64,000 bases of DNA from Avidesulfovibrio sp964369685. GTDB taxonomy: Bacteria > Desulfobacterota > Desulfovibrionia > Desulfovibrionales > Desulfovibrionaceae. A program made the translations under genes and the position numbers. The first letter of the stretch is position 1; every line of letters starts with the position of its first letter. The stretch covers positions 42,143 to 106,142 of the forward strand of contig CAYJFB010000006.1 in the NCBI GenBank assembly GCA_964369685.1, given 5' to 3'. A model generated the notes under the pieces. The model was not told the DNA's origin and did no database searches. It saw only the letters and a list, made by a program, of their open reading frames with translations. Below are positions 28,083 to 36,893 of this stretch, one piece after another.

Positions 28083-29561
28083 CTATTGAGCATCTGTGGT
28101 TTCGTTTGTCACGGTGTTGGTTTGTGTGGCTTCTGCTGTTTCTGTCGGGGGAACCCAGCCACCACCGAGACTCATACACACATTAACAATACTGCTCAAA
28201 CGATTGCTACGTGCTGTTGCCAAATCCAATTCACTTTGAAACAGCGAGCGTTCTGCGTCAAGCACGTCAAGATAGGACGAATACCCGTTGTCGTAACGGC
28301 TGGAAGCCAGTTGCAAAGCCAAGCGCAATTGTTGCACTTGTCTTGTCAGCGATTCAACAACATTGCTGGCTTCACGTTGTGTCGCCAATGCAGAGCGCAC
28401 ATCGCTATAGGCGTTGAGTACGGTTTTTTCATAATTGGCCACCGCAGAACGTTGCAACGCTTCTGCGCCTTCAACATTGGCCTTAACCCGTCCAAAATCA
28501 AGTAGAGGCACAGACGCCGTCACGCCATACGAGGCGTAGTTTTGACGTTTTGAAGTAAAAAAATCTGCCAACTGAGGACTGATAAGACCCAACGCCCCCG
28601 TGAGTGAAAAACTCGGGAACCACGCGGCACGAGCCACACCGATATTGGCATTGGCGGCGACGAGTTGTTGCTCTGCCTGACGAATATCGGGACGACGAAT
28701 CAACAAGTCAACAGGCAAACCGGCAGGAATAACAGGCGCTGTCGGAATGACTTCCAATGAAGAGCCGCGTGTGACGGCCTCGTTCATGATGGCACGCGGC
28801 GAACGACCGACAAGCGCGGAAAGAGCGGCTTCCGCACTGTCTCTTGCGGCACGCGTTTGATAAATGATCGTTTTGGCTGTTTCGACAACGGTTTGCGATT
28901 GCGTCAGATCCAATTCACTGATCAATCCTTGTTCGTAGCGCGCGTTATAAATAACCAGTGCTTCTTCGCGTGTTTCAAGAGTACGCTGTGCGATGCGCAA
29001 TTGTAAGTCATAATTGCGCAATTGAAAATAGGCGTTGGCGGTTTCGCCTGCCAAAGAAAGACGCAAACTATTCAAGCCTTCTTCAGAAGCCATAAGTTCG
29101 GCGAGTGCTGCTGTTGAGGCGTTACGATATTTACCCCAAAAATCCAACTCCCACGAAGCATTGAGCATGCCTGCATAGGCGGTTGAGGCATAGGAGCGTT
29201 GTCCGTCAATATAGGCGGGGGTTGCTTGGGCATTTGCGGAAATCAAGGGCAACTGTTCTGAGCGAGCTATACCTAACTGAGCGCGAGCAAAATCCACATT
29301 GGCAACGGCCATGACCAGATCGCGGTTGTGTGCAAAGGCTTCTTCAATCAACACATTGAGTGCAGGATCATTGAAACGTTGCCACCAATCGACAGCCACA
29401 CGCTCGGCAGAAGGCAAGTGTTTATATTCGGCGTTATTCCACTCGACAGGCATGTCCATCTCCGGGCGCACATAATCCGGGGCAAAAGAGCACCCCGAAG
29501 CCAAGAGACTCATTCCAAAACATGCAGTGACCAAAATCGAAACGGTGTTGATCAACTTCAT
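28083..29561 (-). CDS. RND efflux outer-membrane lipoprotein (OprM/NodT family)
   Basis: Predicted 492 aa. A lipoprotein signal ends at ASGC (cysteine near residue 24). The two-fold repeat of the outer-membrane efflux family is visible, with FWGKYRNASTAALAELMAS and ARYEQGLISELDLTQSQTVV in the first half, and IRRPDIRQAEQQLVAANANI and SRYDNGYSSYLDVLDAERSL in the second. It forms the trimeric exit duct of the tripartite pump encoded by the next two genes upstream. Confidence 0.93.
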   Translation of the reverse strand: MKLINTVSILVTACFGMSLLASGCSFAPDYVRPEMDMPVEWNNAEYKHLPSAERVAVDWWQRFNDPALNVLIEEAFAHNRDLVMAVANVDFARAQLGIARSEQLPLISANAQATPAYIDGQRSYASTAYAGMLNASWELDFWGKYRNASTAALAELMASEEGLNSLRLSLAGETANAYFQLRNYDLQLRIAQRTLETREEALVIYNARYEQGLISELDLTQSQTVVETAKTIIYQTRAARDSAEAALSALVGRSPRAIMNEAVTRGSSLEVIPTAPVIPAGLPVDLLIRRPDIRQAEQQLVAANANIGVARAAWFPSFSLTGALGLISPQLADFFTSKRQNYASYGVTASVPLLDFGRVKANVEGAEALQRSAVANYEKTVLNAYSDVRSALATQREASNVVESLTRQVQQLRLALQLASSRYDNGYSSYLDVLDAERSLFQSELDLATARSNRLSSIVNVCMSLGGGWVPPTETAEATQTNTVTNETTDAQ

Positions 29562-29776
29562 CGTTATTGTTCCTTACAGTTGGGTGATGTGTTTTCATGT
29601 TGTTTTCAAAAAAAATCAACAACTTTTTTATGTTCTTTTTTATGTTTGACAGAAACACGGTATCTAACATTGATCGTTCAATGTTTCAAGCAACGAAAGC
29701 ATCGGTAATTCGTAGGATCTGTATCGGACGAGCGACAAGATTCTTTAGAGAGCACATGTTTCAAGATCAAAGGGCT

Positions 29777-29796
29777 CTGGGGGATTATCCCCCCAG
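29777..29796. repeat. G-run hairpin between efflux genes
   Basis: CTGGGGG and CCCCCCAG pair around ATTAT. It is almost identical to the hairpin at 50852-50874 inside the phage module. It lies between the RND transporter gene and the OprM-like gene, where it could partly terminate transcription. The 262-bp interval holds nothing else recognisable. Confidence 0.6.
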
Positions 29797-29823
29797 AAAA
29801 GAAAAAAGCAATCTAAAACGGCT

Positions 29824-32800
29824 TTAAATCGAATTTTTGGATTTTGCGGTGTTACCGCGCAATCGTTCGGCAACAACCATCACCCAACGAAAAAAGAACG
29901 GCACAAATAATGGTGCAATGAGCGTTGCCACAACCATACCGCCGATCACACTGGTTCCGATAGCATGACGGCTTGCCGCACCCGCTCCCGAACTGACCGC
30001 AAGCGGCACACAACCAAGAATAAAAGCCAAAGAGGTCATGATGATTGGCCTGAAGCGCAACCGCGCGGCTTCTTCGGCGGCTTGAAGAATACTGCGCCCT
30101 TCCTGTCTGACTTGTTCCACAGCAAACTCAACAATCAAAATCGCGTTTTTGGCAGACAAACCAATCAAGGTGACCAAAGCCACCTGAAAATACACGTCAT
30201 TGGTAATGTCTCGCAACCAAATCGCCGCCAACGCACCGAAAACACCGAAAGGTACGGCAGTCAACACACTGATCGGCAAAGACCAACTCTCGTATTGCGC
30301 CGCAAGAATCAAAAAAACCACAACCAACGCCAAACCAAAAATCATAAATCCGCCGCCCGACACAAGTTTTTCCTGATACGACGACCCCGCCCATGCGATA
30401 CCAAAGCCTTCCGGCAGATGTTTTTCTGCAAGGTCTTCAATGATATTCATGGCTTGTCCGGAACTATAGCCTGCGGCAGGGGCACCTGTCAGTTCAGCAG
30501 CGGGGAAGTTGTTAAAACGAGTGACAATATCGGGGCCGTTAGTGAGTGTGGTGTCTGCCAAGGCCGTGATCGGAACCATATCGCCGTTTCCATTTCGCAC
30601 ATGGACATCTTTCAAGGCATTTGGTGTTGCGCGAAAATCCGATCGCGATTGCATATACACACGATACGTACGTCCATAAAGGTTGAAATCATTGATATAT
30701 GTTGAACCAAACGTGGCTGCCATCGTGTCGAACACTTCAGCAACAGGCACACCGATCGTTTGCGCTTTTTCACGATCAAGAGACACAAAGAGTTGCGGCG
30801 CACTGACATTAAAGGTGGTATTCACGCCCACAAGCCCCGGTGTGCTGTTGGCAAGTTGAGCCAAAGCCTGCGTTTGTGTTGCCAATTCGTCAGATGACGC
30901 GCCACCGTTGTTTTGTACATAGAGTTCAAACCCGCCCGTCGTACTCATGCCTGAAATCGGCGGCGGATTGAACGCCAAAACCAATCCCTCAGACATGGTC
31001 GCGCCATGCGCAAACACACGTTCAACCAACGCCGAAGCCGATTGATTCGGTTCTTGACGTTGGCTCCAATCTGTCAGACTGACAAAATATGATGCAGTAT
31101 TGGTTTTTGAGGCGTTACTGATGATGTCCATACCCGAAAACATCATGACATCTTCAACCGTGGGGTCTTGCAACAACCAAGCCGTAAACGCTTCTGCAAC
31201 GGTTGAAGTCCGTTCAAGCGCAGCGCCTTCGGGCAAAATGATCAATCCCAAAATATACCCTTGGTCTTCTTCAGGCACAAGGCCGCTCGGAATGCGTTCA
31301 AACAAATTGACACTGCCGACAAGAATCAAACAAAAAAAGACCAACGCAATCAATCCATAGCGCAACAAGCCTTTCACCAACCACAAATACCCGTCGGTGA
31401 TTTTCAAAAAAAGACGATTAAACATTCTGAAAAAAAGCATGGGTTCATGTTTTTTTTCTTTCAGTAACCACAGACACAACGCAGGGGTGAACGTCAGCGC
31501 CACAATGCCGGAAATAATTACAGAAACCGCAATGGTAATGGCAAATTGCTGATACATAACCCCCGCCATGCCGCCAGTAAACGCAACAGGCACAAAAACA
31601 GCACACAAGACCAAAACAATAGCAATAACAGGTCCTGTGACCTCCGACATGGCTTTGGCTGTGGCCTGTCGGGGATTCAATCCGTCCGCCATGTGCCTTT
31701 CGACATTTTCAAGCACAACAATCGCGTCGTCAACAACAATCCCAATAGCCAAAACCAAACCAAACATCGTCAACGTGTTGACAGAATACCCAAGCACATA
31801 CATGCCCGCAAACGTTCCCACAATCGAAACAGGCACGGCAAGACAAGGAATCAACGTCGCTCGCCAATCTTGTAAAAAAAGAAACACAACCAAAAACACA
31901 AGCACCATGGCCTCAAGCAACGTTTTTACGACTTCCTCAATGGATATGCGTACAAACGTGGTTGTGTCATAAGGAATTTCATAGGCAATGCCCACAGGAA
32001 AACTCAAGGCCAACGCATCCATCGTGGCTTTGACAGCGTCGGCGGTGGCCAAGGCGTTGGCTCCCGGCGATAAAAAAATCCCTATGGGAATACTGGCAAC
32101 ATTATTTTGTGTGCCCTGAAAACTGTAGCTTTGCGCGCCAAGCTCGACGTCTGCAACGTCTTTCACGCGTAAGACAGAACCATCGGGTTCTGTACGAATG
32201 ATGATGTCGGCAAATTGCTCTTCGCTCACCAAACGCCCTTGATTGGTCAGTTGCCATGTTACGCTGACTTTTTCATTGTTTGAAAGGGGTTCACTGCCGA
32301 TGCGGCCTGCACCGAATTGGGCGTTTTGGTCTTGTACCGCGGTGGAAATATCGCTTGGAGTGAGTTTGAGTTGTGCCATTCTGTCGGGTCGCAACCACAA
32401 ACGCATGGCGTAATCTTGTGCGGCAAAGTTGGTCACTTCGCCGACTCCGGGCACTCTTTTTAAGGCATCAACAATATTTAACGTGGCGTAGTTACTCAAA
32501 AAAATGGTATCATAGCGTTTGTCGGGAGAACTCAGCATGATGACTTCCAACATCGCGCTCGATTGCTTGGTGACGGAAAGACCGAGCCGTTGCACTTCTT
32601 GCGGCAACTGCGGCAAAGCCAACTGAACGCGGTTGTTGACGTCAATGGTCGCCTGATTGGGATCGGTGCCGACATTAAACGTAACATCAAGCGTCATTGA
32701 GCCCGTGCTTGAGCTGACCGAAGACATATAAATCATATTTTCTACACCGTTGATCTGCTCTTCCAGAACCGACGCCACCGTCGCGGCAACCGTTTCTGCA

Positions 32801-32964
32801 CTGGCTCCGTCATAACTCGCGGTAACAGACACTTGCGGCGGAACAAGGTTTGGAAACTGCTCAACAGGTAACTCACCGATAGAAATCGCACCCGCAAGCA
32901 AAATGATTAACGAAAGCACCGTAGACAACACAGGCCTGCGTAAAAAAAATCCTTCGTTACTCAT
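29824..32964 (-). CDS. RND multidrug efflux transporter (AcrB/MexB, HAE1 family)
   Basis: Predicted 1046 aa, full length. It starts with the family pattern FFLRRPVLSTVLSLIILLAG. Transmembrane helix 4 contains the proton-relay aspartates (GIVVDDAIVVLENVER), helix 10 the lysine (LSAKNAILIVEFAVE), and the porter domain GVGEVTNFAAQDYAMRLWL. It pumps hydrophobic and amphiphilic drugs or bile compounds with protons. Partner genes encode the adaptor upstream and the duct downstream. Confidence 0.96.
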   Translation of the reverse strand: MSNEGFFLRRPVLSTVLSLIILLAGAISIGELPVEQFPNLVPPQVSVTASYDGASAETVAATVASVLEEQINGVENMIYMSSVSSSTGSMTLDVTFNVGTDPNQATIDVNNRVQLALPQLPQEVQRLGLSVTKQSSAMLEVIMLSSPDKRYDTIFLSNYATLNIVDALKRVPGVGEVTNFAAQDYAMRLWLRPDRMAQLKLTPSDISTAVQDQNAQFGAGRIGSEPLSNNEKVSVTWQLTNQGRLVSEEQFADIIIRTEPDGSVLRVKDVADVELGAQSYSFQGTQNNVASIPIGIFLSPGANALATADAVKATMDALALSFPVGIAYEIPYDTTTFVRISIEEVVKTLLEAMVLVFLVVFLFLQDWRATLIPCLAVPVSIVGTFAGMYVLGYSVNTLTMFGLVLAIGIVVDDAIVVLENVERHMADGLNPRQATAKAMSEVTGPVIAIVLVLCAVFVPVAFTGGMAGVMYQQFAITIAVSVIISGIVALTFTPALCLWLLKEKKHEPMLFFRMFNRLFLKITDGYLWLVKGLLRYGLIALVFFCLILVGSVNLFERIPSGLVPEEDQGYILGLIILPEGAALERTSTVAEAFTAWLLQDPTVEDVMMFSGMDIISNASKTNTASYFVSLTDWSQRQEPNQSASALVERVFAHGATMSEGLVLAFNPPPISGMSTTGGFELYVQNNGGASSDELATQTQALAQLANSTPGLVGVNTTFNVSAPQLFVSLDREKAQTIGVPVAEVFDTMAATFGSTYINDFNLYGRTYRVYMQSRSDFRATPNALKDVHVRNGNGDMVPITALADTTLTNGPDIVTRFNNFPAAELTGAPAAGYSSGQAMNIIEDLAEKHLPEGFGIAWAGSSYQEKLVSGGGFMIFGLALVVVFLILAAQYESWSLPISVLTAVPFGVFGALAAIWLRDITNDVYFQVALVTLIGLSAKNAILIVEFAVEQVRQEGRSILQAAEEAARLRFRPIIMTSLAFILGCVPLAVSSGAGAASRHAIGTSVIGGMVVATLIAPLFVPFFFRWVMVVAERLRGNTAKSKNSI

Positions 32965-33000
32965 ACCGACTCCTTTTTTATTTTTTATTTTTCTTTTTTA

Positions 33001-33120
33001 TTTTTTTTCTTGGGGGGCAATGCCCCCCAAACCCCCTTGTTCCTGCGGCAGACAGACACTGCTTCGCATTATCTGTCTGCCGCAGTTCAAGCTGCTTTGA
33101 GAGTCTTTTTACCCAAAAAT
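33001..33120 (+). repeat. Composite palindromic intergenic repeat, copy 2
   Basis: A T-run is followed by a hairpin with TTGGGGGGCA and TGCCCCCCAA arms (33010-33030), a 14-bp inverted repeat (CTGCGGCAGACAGA at 33043 with its complement at 33072), and the tail TTCAAGCTGCTTTGAGAG with TTTTTACCCAAAAAT. It is the best preserved of four copies. It lies in the 249-bp gap between adaptor and transporter genes. Confidence 0.65.
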
Positions 33121-33213
33121 AAAATGATAACCATAAAACATAGTTAGAAAAAATCAAAACAAGACTGCCATACAGATAAACAAGGTGTGCACATTCATAT
33201 AAAAAGAAATCGG

Positions 33214-34374
33214 TTATGAAAGGAGAGGTAAACTTTCGGGAAGTTTTGGCGGCGGTGTTTTACTGTCAATACGGACGGGTTTATTGGGTACAGCTTTGTT
33301 ATTGCCTTCAAAAACAATACGTTCGCCTTCGTTGAGTCCTTTTTCAAGGAGAAACCAATTGCCGAGATTGTCACCAAGCTCAACGGGACGCATCTCGGCA
33401 ATATTTTTTTCATTCACCACAACAACCATTGAACCTTGTTGGGTTTGAATAACGGCTTGTTGGGGAATCAGTATGGCGTTTTGTAAGATGGGGCCATAGA
33501 GTGTAATGCGTACAAATTGCCCGGGCAACACAAAAAGCTCTCTGTTTACAAAAGAAGCACGAGCACTGACGACACTTGTATTGGGATTGACGGCTTTATC
33601 CGTAAAAATGACTTCACCTTCAACAGGATAGGTGCTGTTATCGGCAAGACGTATTTTGGCATAAACACGTTCTGAAGTCAGACGCCCTTCTTGGTGCAAA
33701 GTGCGCATTCGCATATATTTTGGACTTGATATGGCATAATTGACATAGATGGGATCAACTTGATTAACAACCGTCAAAAGATTTTCAGAAGCAGAATCTG
33801 CATTGATCAAATTGCCCACAGAACGATTGAGCTTGCCCGCATAACCGCTGACCGGCGCAGTGACCGAGGCATAGCCCAACTTAACACGCGCTTCATCAGC
33901 GGCAGCGTTGGCAGAATCTAAATCAGCTTTTGCACTGTTGTATGTGGCTTGTGCGGCATCCCGTTCGCGTTGGCTTACGGCATTACGCTTATAAAGATTT
34001 GAAATTCTTTTCCAATTTTTTTCAGCTTCGATAAACTGTGCTTGAACTTGTGCGGCGGTTCCTTCGGCTTGTGCAAGGACGAGTTGATACGGTTCAGGAT
34101 CAATTTCCAAAAGCACTTGACCTTTAGTCACATAGCCGCCTTCGTCGTAGCTGCTTTTTTTAAGAATACCGGAAACCTGCGCACGCACTTCAACCGCACG
34201 CGAACCTTCTGTTTGTCCGACAAATTCACCATACACAGGCATGTTTGTTTTTGTTATCGGCATCACAGAAACAAGAGGCGGCGGCGGTTCCTGTATCGGT
34301 TTCGCTTCTTCCTTACAAGCAGACACACTGAAAATCAAAAACAACAGCAAACATGAAACAAAAGTTTTCATCAT
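33214..34374 (-). CDS. RND efflux periplasmic adaptor lipoprotein (AcrA/MexA family)
   Basis: Predicted 386 aa membrane fusion protein. A lipoprotein signal ends at SVSAC. It shows the lipoyl/hairpin signature RAQVSGILKKSSYDEGGYV, the alpha-hairpin (EAEKNWKRISNLYKRNAVSQ), TAPVSGYAGKLNRSVGNLI and the C-terminal VFEGNNKAVPNKPVRI. It links transporter and duct. GGAG lies 5 nt before the first of two adjacent ATG codons and 8 nt before the second, so translation may begin one codon later. It is the first gene of the operon; no regulator gene is adjacent. Confidence 0.93.
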   Translation of the reverse strand: MMKTFVSCLLLFLIFSVSACKEEAKPIQEPPPPLVSVMPITKTNMPVYGEFVGQTEGSRAVEVRAQVSGILKKSSYDEGGYVTKGQVLLEIDPEPYQLVLAQAEGTAAQVQAQFIEAEKNWKRISNLYKRNAVSQRERDAAQATYNSAKADLDSANAAADEARVKLGYASVTAPVSGYAGKLNRSVGNLINADSASENLLTVVNQVDPIYVNYAISSPKYMRMRTLHQEGRLTSERVYAKIRLADNSTYPVEGEVIFTDKAVNPNTSVVSARASFVNRELFVLPGQFVRITLYGPILQNAILIPQQAVIQTQQGSMVVVVNEKNIAEMRPVELGDNLGNWFLLEKGLNEGERIVFEGNNKAVPNKPVRIDSKTPPPKLPESLPLLS

Positions 34375-34460
34375 GTTGACTCCTCTGTACGGTGTTCTAA
34401 AAGGACATCTTTGTTTTTTTAAAAGACATCATAATAAACAACACCTGTTCTTTGTATAAA

Positions 34461-34477
34461 AGAAAGCATGCTTTTCT
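34461..34477. promoter_or_regulatory. Palindrome upstream of the efflux operon
   Basis: AAAGCATGCTTT is a perfect 12-bp dyad with partly symmetric flanks, about 90 bp before the adaptor start. It could be an operator, but no cognate regulator is next to it. Confidence 0.3.
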
Positions 34478-34638
34478 GCTCATTGACAGAAAAATTTCGT
34501 CTTTTATAGGCTAGAATGAGGCAGTCAAAAAAGCTATTAGTCTTTGAATTATTTTAAAGACGCTTGTATCCCTTACATCATATCTTCAAAAAATACAACG
34601 TGTTAAAAAAGCAGAGAGGCTTCTTGGCAAGAGGAATT

Positions 34639-35334
34639 TTATGATTTTGTATCGTCAGCAACGAAAGCAAGATTTTCTAAGATAGTCAGCCAGTCATTAA
34701 AATGCGGGCATTTTTCACGCAAGAGCGGTAAGCCTATTGCTTTTACCACACTGACCCCTGCGCTGACTTTGTCATATTCCGGAATTTCTTTAAGAATGCG
34801 TTTTGAAGGCGCCGTTTCTACACCTTCATTAATACTTTCAGGAGGTTGACTGTCAACCATAGTTATAAGATTGTGAATGGCTCTATCATGCTCTAAATAT
34901 TCATAATCCAATTTTTGAGGGTCTGCAAAAATAAGCGTTTCAAATTCATGCAATTGAATATAGGGGATGAAACGGCTGTCTTTAATATCATCTTTAAAAG
35001 CTTGTTCCAGTTTCAATACTTTAATATATTTATTTTTTTCACTCTGGCATTCTCTATATTTAGGGAAGCACGGAGGCAAGGCGTATAAGTCAAACATAGT
35101 GCTAAAGCGACAATCTGCCTTCGCATCTTCTTTAAGCCAACTTTCAATATCGTTTTTCGCTTTTTTATAGTTAATAAGCCCACCTCTATACTGCTTCCCC
35201 GTACGATTATTCCGACTGGTCAGCACACAACGCGCATCACAAAGCACATTCACCGTCATCAAATATGGTGCAAGGACATCATGAACAAATTTTTCTTCTG
35301 TTTGACCTTCAGCAATAACATGCAAGCGCATCAT
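34639..35334 (-). CDS. DUF4276-like protein paired with an AAA ATPase
   Basis: Predicted 231 aa. It starts RLHVIAEGQTEEKFVHDVLAP, the acidic N-terminal motif of DUF4276, which resembles Toprim-type nuclease folds. Later it has YIQLHEFETLIFADP and ETAPSKRI with further family-like positions. Its ATG overlaps the ATPase stop codon in ATGA, so both are made together. ATPase plus DUF4276 or other Toprim partners occur in several phage-defence systems (PARIS and AbiL types are comparable in layout). Nuclease activity here is inferred only. A second ATG one codon later is possible. Confidence 0.72.
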   Translation of the reverse strand: MMRLHVIAEGQTEEKFVHDVLAPYLMTVNVLCDARCVLTSRNNRTGKQYRGGLINYKKAKNDIESWLKEDAKADCRFSTMFDLYALPPCFPKYRECQSEKNKYIKVLKLEQAFKDDIKDSRFIPYIQLHEFETLIFADPQKLDYEYLEHDRAIHNLITMVDSQPPESINEGVETAPSKRILKEIPEYDKVSAGVSVVKAIGLPLLREKCPHFNDWLTILENLAFVADDTKS

Positions 35335-36578
35335 GGCTTGCCCCCAAGCACATTCTTTTCCCACAGTTCAGAAAGACTATATTCTTCAAGCCATGATGTA
35401 TACTGTGCTTCATTGAGTTTCTTAAACACAGAACAATGATTCTTTTTGTCCCGCTCTACCACAACAACTTCTTCCAAAGAAAATTCATCCACTAAACGAG
35501 TCGATTGTGTGGCAATGAGTACCTGCGCATGCTTTGAAGCGGTACGGATCATACCCGCAAGTTCGGCTATCGCCGCAGGATGCAAACCAAGCTCAGGTTC
35601 ATCGACCACAATAAGCGAAGGCATAAAATCCGGTGGTTGTAAAAAAAGTGCGGCAAGCGCCATAAAGCGTAAAGAGCCGTCCGAAATTTGATGCGGCCCA
35701 AAAAGATAGTCTGTGTTATTTTTTTCATACCAGTTAAGGCGAACAGAATCACTGTTATGAGGCAAGGTTTCTAAAGAAAAATCACCAAATTGTGGCATAA
35801 CTTGCTGAATACGACGCACAATACGCTGATAATATTTGTTGTACTCATCGCTTTCTTTGAGCATTTTAAGAAAAGCAGCTAAGTTGTTTGCATGCTGATG
35901 TAACGTTTTGGCATCATCAATGGATACACGTCCTTTTATATTCGCCCTGTCCGATGTGTCATGAAATTGATATGCTCGAATTCCAAGTAACCCTTGAGTG
36001 ATATTTTTTACTGCTTCTATTGATAACTCGACTTCTGTATTCGCTGGTTGTATTGTGTTTGCCATAGCTCTATGGGCATTCAAATCCGCACAGCTTAATG
36101 CCTCATCTTTGTGCGTTTGTGAACTTTTAAAAGTCGTTGTTTCAAACTGTATCAAACGATTCATGATATATTGTTCTAAAGACAATTCATTGTTACCTGA
36201 AAAGATTTTATTCAAAATTTCTTTATTCAGTCTGTCATTTCTAAAAAAAATGTGTTCTTTATGTATACGCAGCGTATCTTCAACGCCTCTAATTAATTCA
36301 ACCTCGTATAAAAAACTCGAATCCTTATCTTGAAATTTTAAAGCAAAACAAAGATTTTTTGCTCCATAGTAAAGAATTGTATCGGTTCCATATAGATCGA
36401 TATATCTTTCTAAATGACGACTCAGCATAAAGCTAAACATTTCAAAAAAAGAAATCACATTGCTTTTTCCGGATCCATTGGCACCCAAAAGCACAGTAAC
36501 ATCTCCGAGAGGAATCGTTTGCCCTTTTTCATTATCAATAGATTTGAAGCCGTGAATTTGTATTTCTGTAAGTTTCAT
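35331..36578 (-). CDS. AAA_21-type SMC/ABC-like ATPase of a probable two-gene defence module
   Basis: Predicted 415 aa. Walker A is at residues 32-39 (GANGSGKS), after KLTEIQIHGFKSI. A signature-like stretch (ISDGSLRFMALAALFLQP) and Walker B (LIVVDEPELGLHPAAI) are followed by the H-loop region (VLIATQSTRLVDEF). This is the OLD/RecF-like AAA_21 family. It is coupled to the DUF4276-like gene. AGAGAAG precedes the chosen ATG; an upstream 16-residue extension is unlikely. Defence function follows from the pairing, not from direct evidence. Confidence 0.8.
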   Translation of the reverse strand: MKLTEIQIHGFKSIDNEKGQTIPLGDVTVLLGANGSGKSNVISFFEMFSFMLSRHLERYIDLYGTDTILYYGAKNLCFALKFQDKDSSFLYEVELIRGVEDTLRIHKEHIFFRNDRLNKEILNKIFSGNNELSLEQYIMNRLIQFETTTFKSSQTHKDEALSCADLNAHRAMANTIQPANTEVELSIEAVKNITQGLLGIRAYQFHDTSDRANIKGRVSIDDAKTLHQHANNLAAFLKMLKESDEYNKYYQRIVRRIQQVMPQFGDFSLETLPHNSDSVRLNWYEKNNTDYLFGPHQISDGSLRFMALAALFLQPPDFMPSLIVVDEPELGLHPAAIAELAGMIRTASKHAQVLIATQSTRLVDEFSLEEVVVVERDKKNHCSVFKKLNEAQYTSWLEEYSLSELWEKNVLGGKP

Positions 36579-36726
36579 GAATCTTCTCTTTTGATTTTCT
36601 ATATGCCTATCGCTCCTTGACATCAAAGCGTGTCATCTCTTTTCGTTGGATTGTAGAGCGTGTTCACACGTTCTCTAGCCGTTCTGCTTTGATTTTTCCT
36701 AAGTGTATTTCAATGGTTATCTTTTT

Positions 36727-36863
36727 ATTTTTGGGTAAAAAGATTCTCAGAGCAGCTTGAACGGCGACATATGAACAAGACGAAGCACAAGAGTACACCG
36801 CACAATCAGGGGTATCCCCTCACGAGGGCTTTTTGAGGAGGCGCATTCCCTCTCAAAAAAAGA
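36727..36863 (-). repeat. Composite palindromic intergenic repeat, copy 3 (reverse)
   Basis: In reverse orientation it has the tail TTCAAGCTGCTCTGAGAA with CTTTTTACCCAAAAAT, nearly identical to copy 2. At the far end a T7 run and GAGAGGG pairing with CCTC take the place of the G6/C6 hairpin. The middle (GAGGGGATACCCC) is a smaller hairpin. The rest of the 36579-36893 gap holds no gene. Confidence 0.6.
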
Positions 36864-36893
36864 TTGGGAAGGGGCTGAGCCTTTTCCGCTCTA

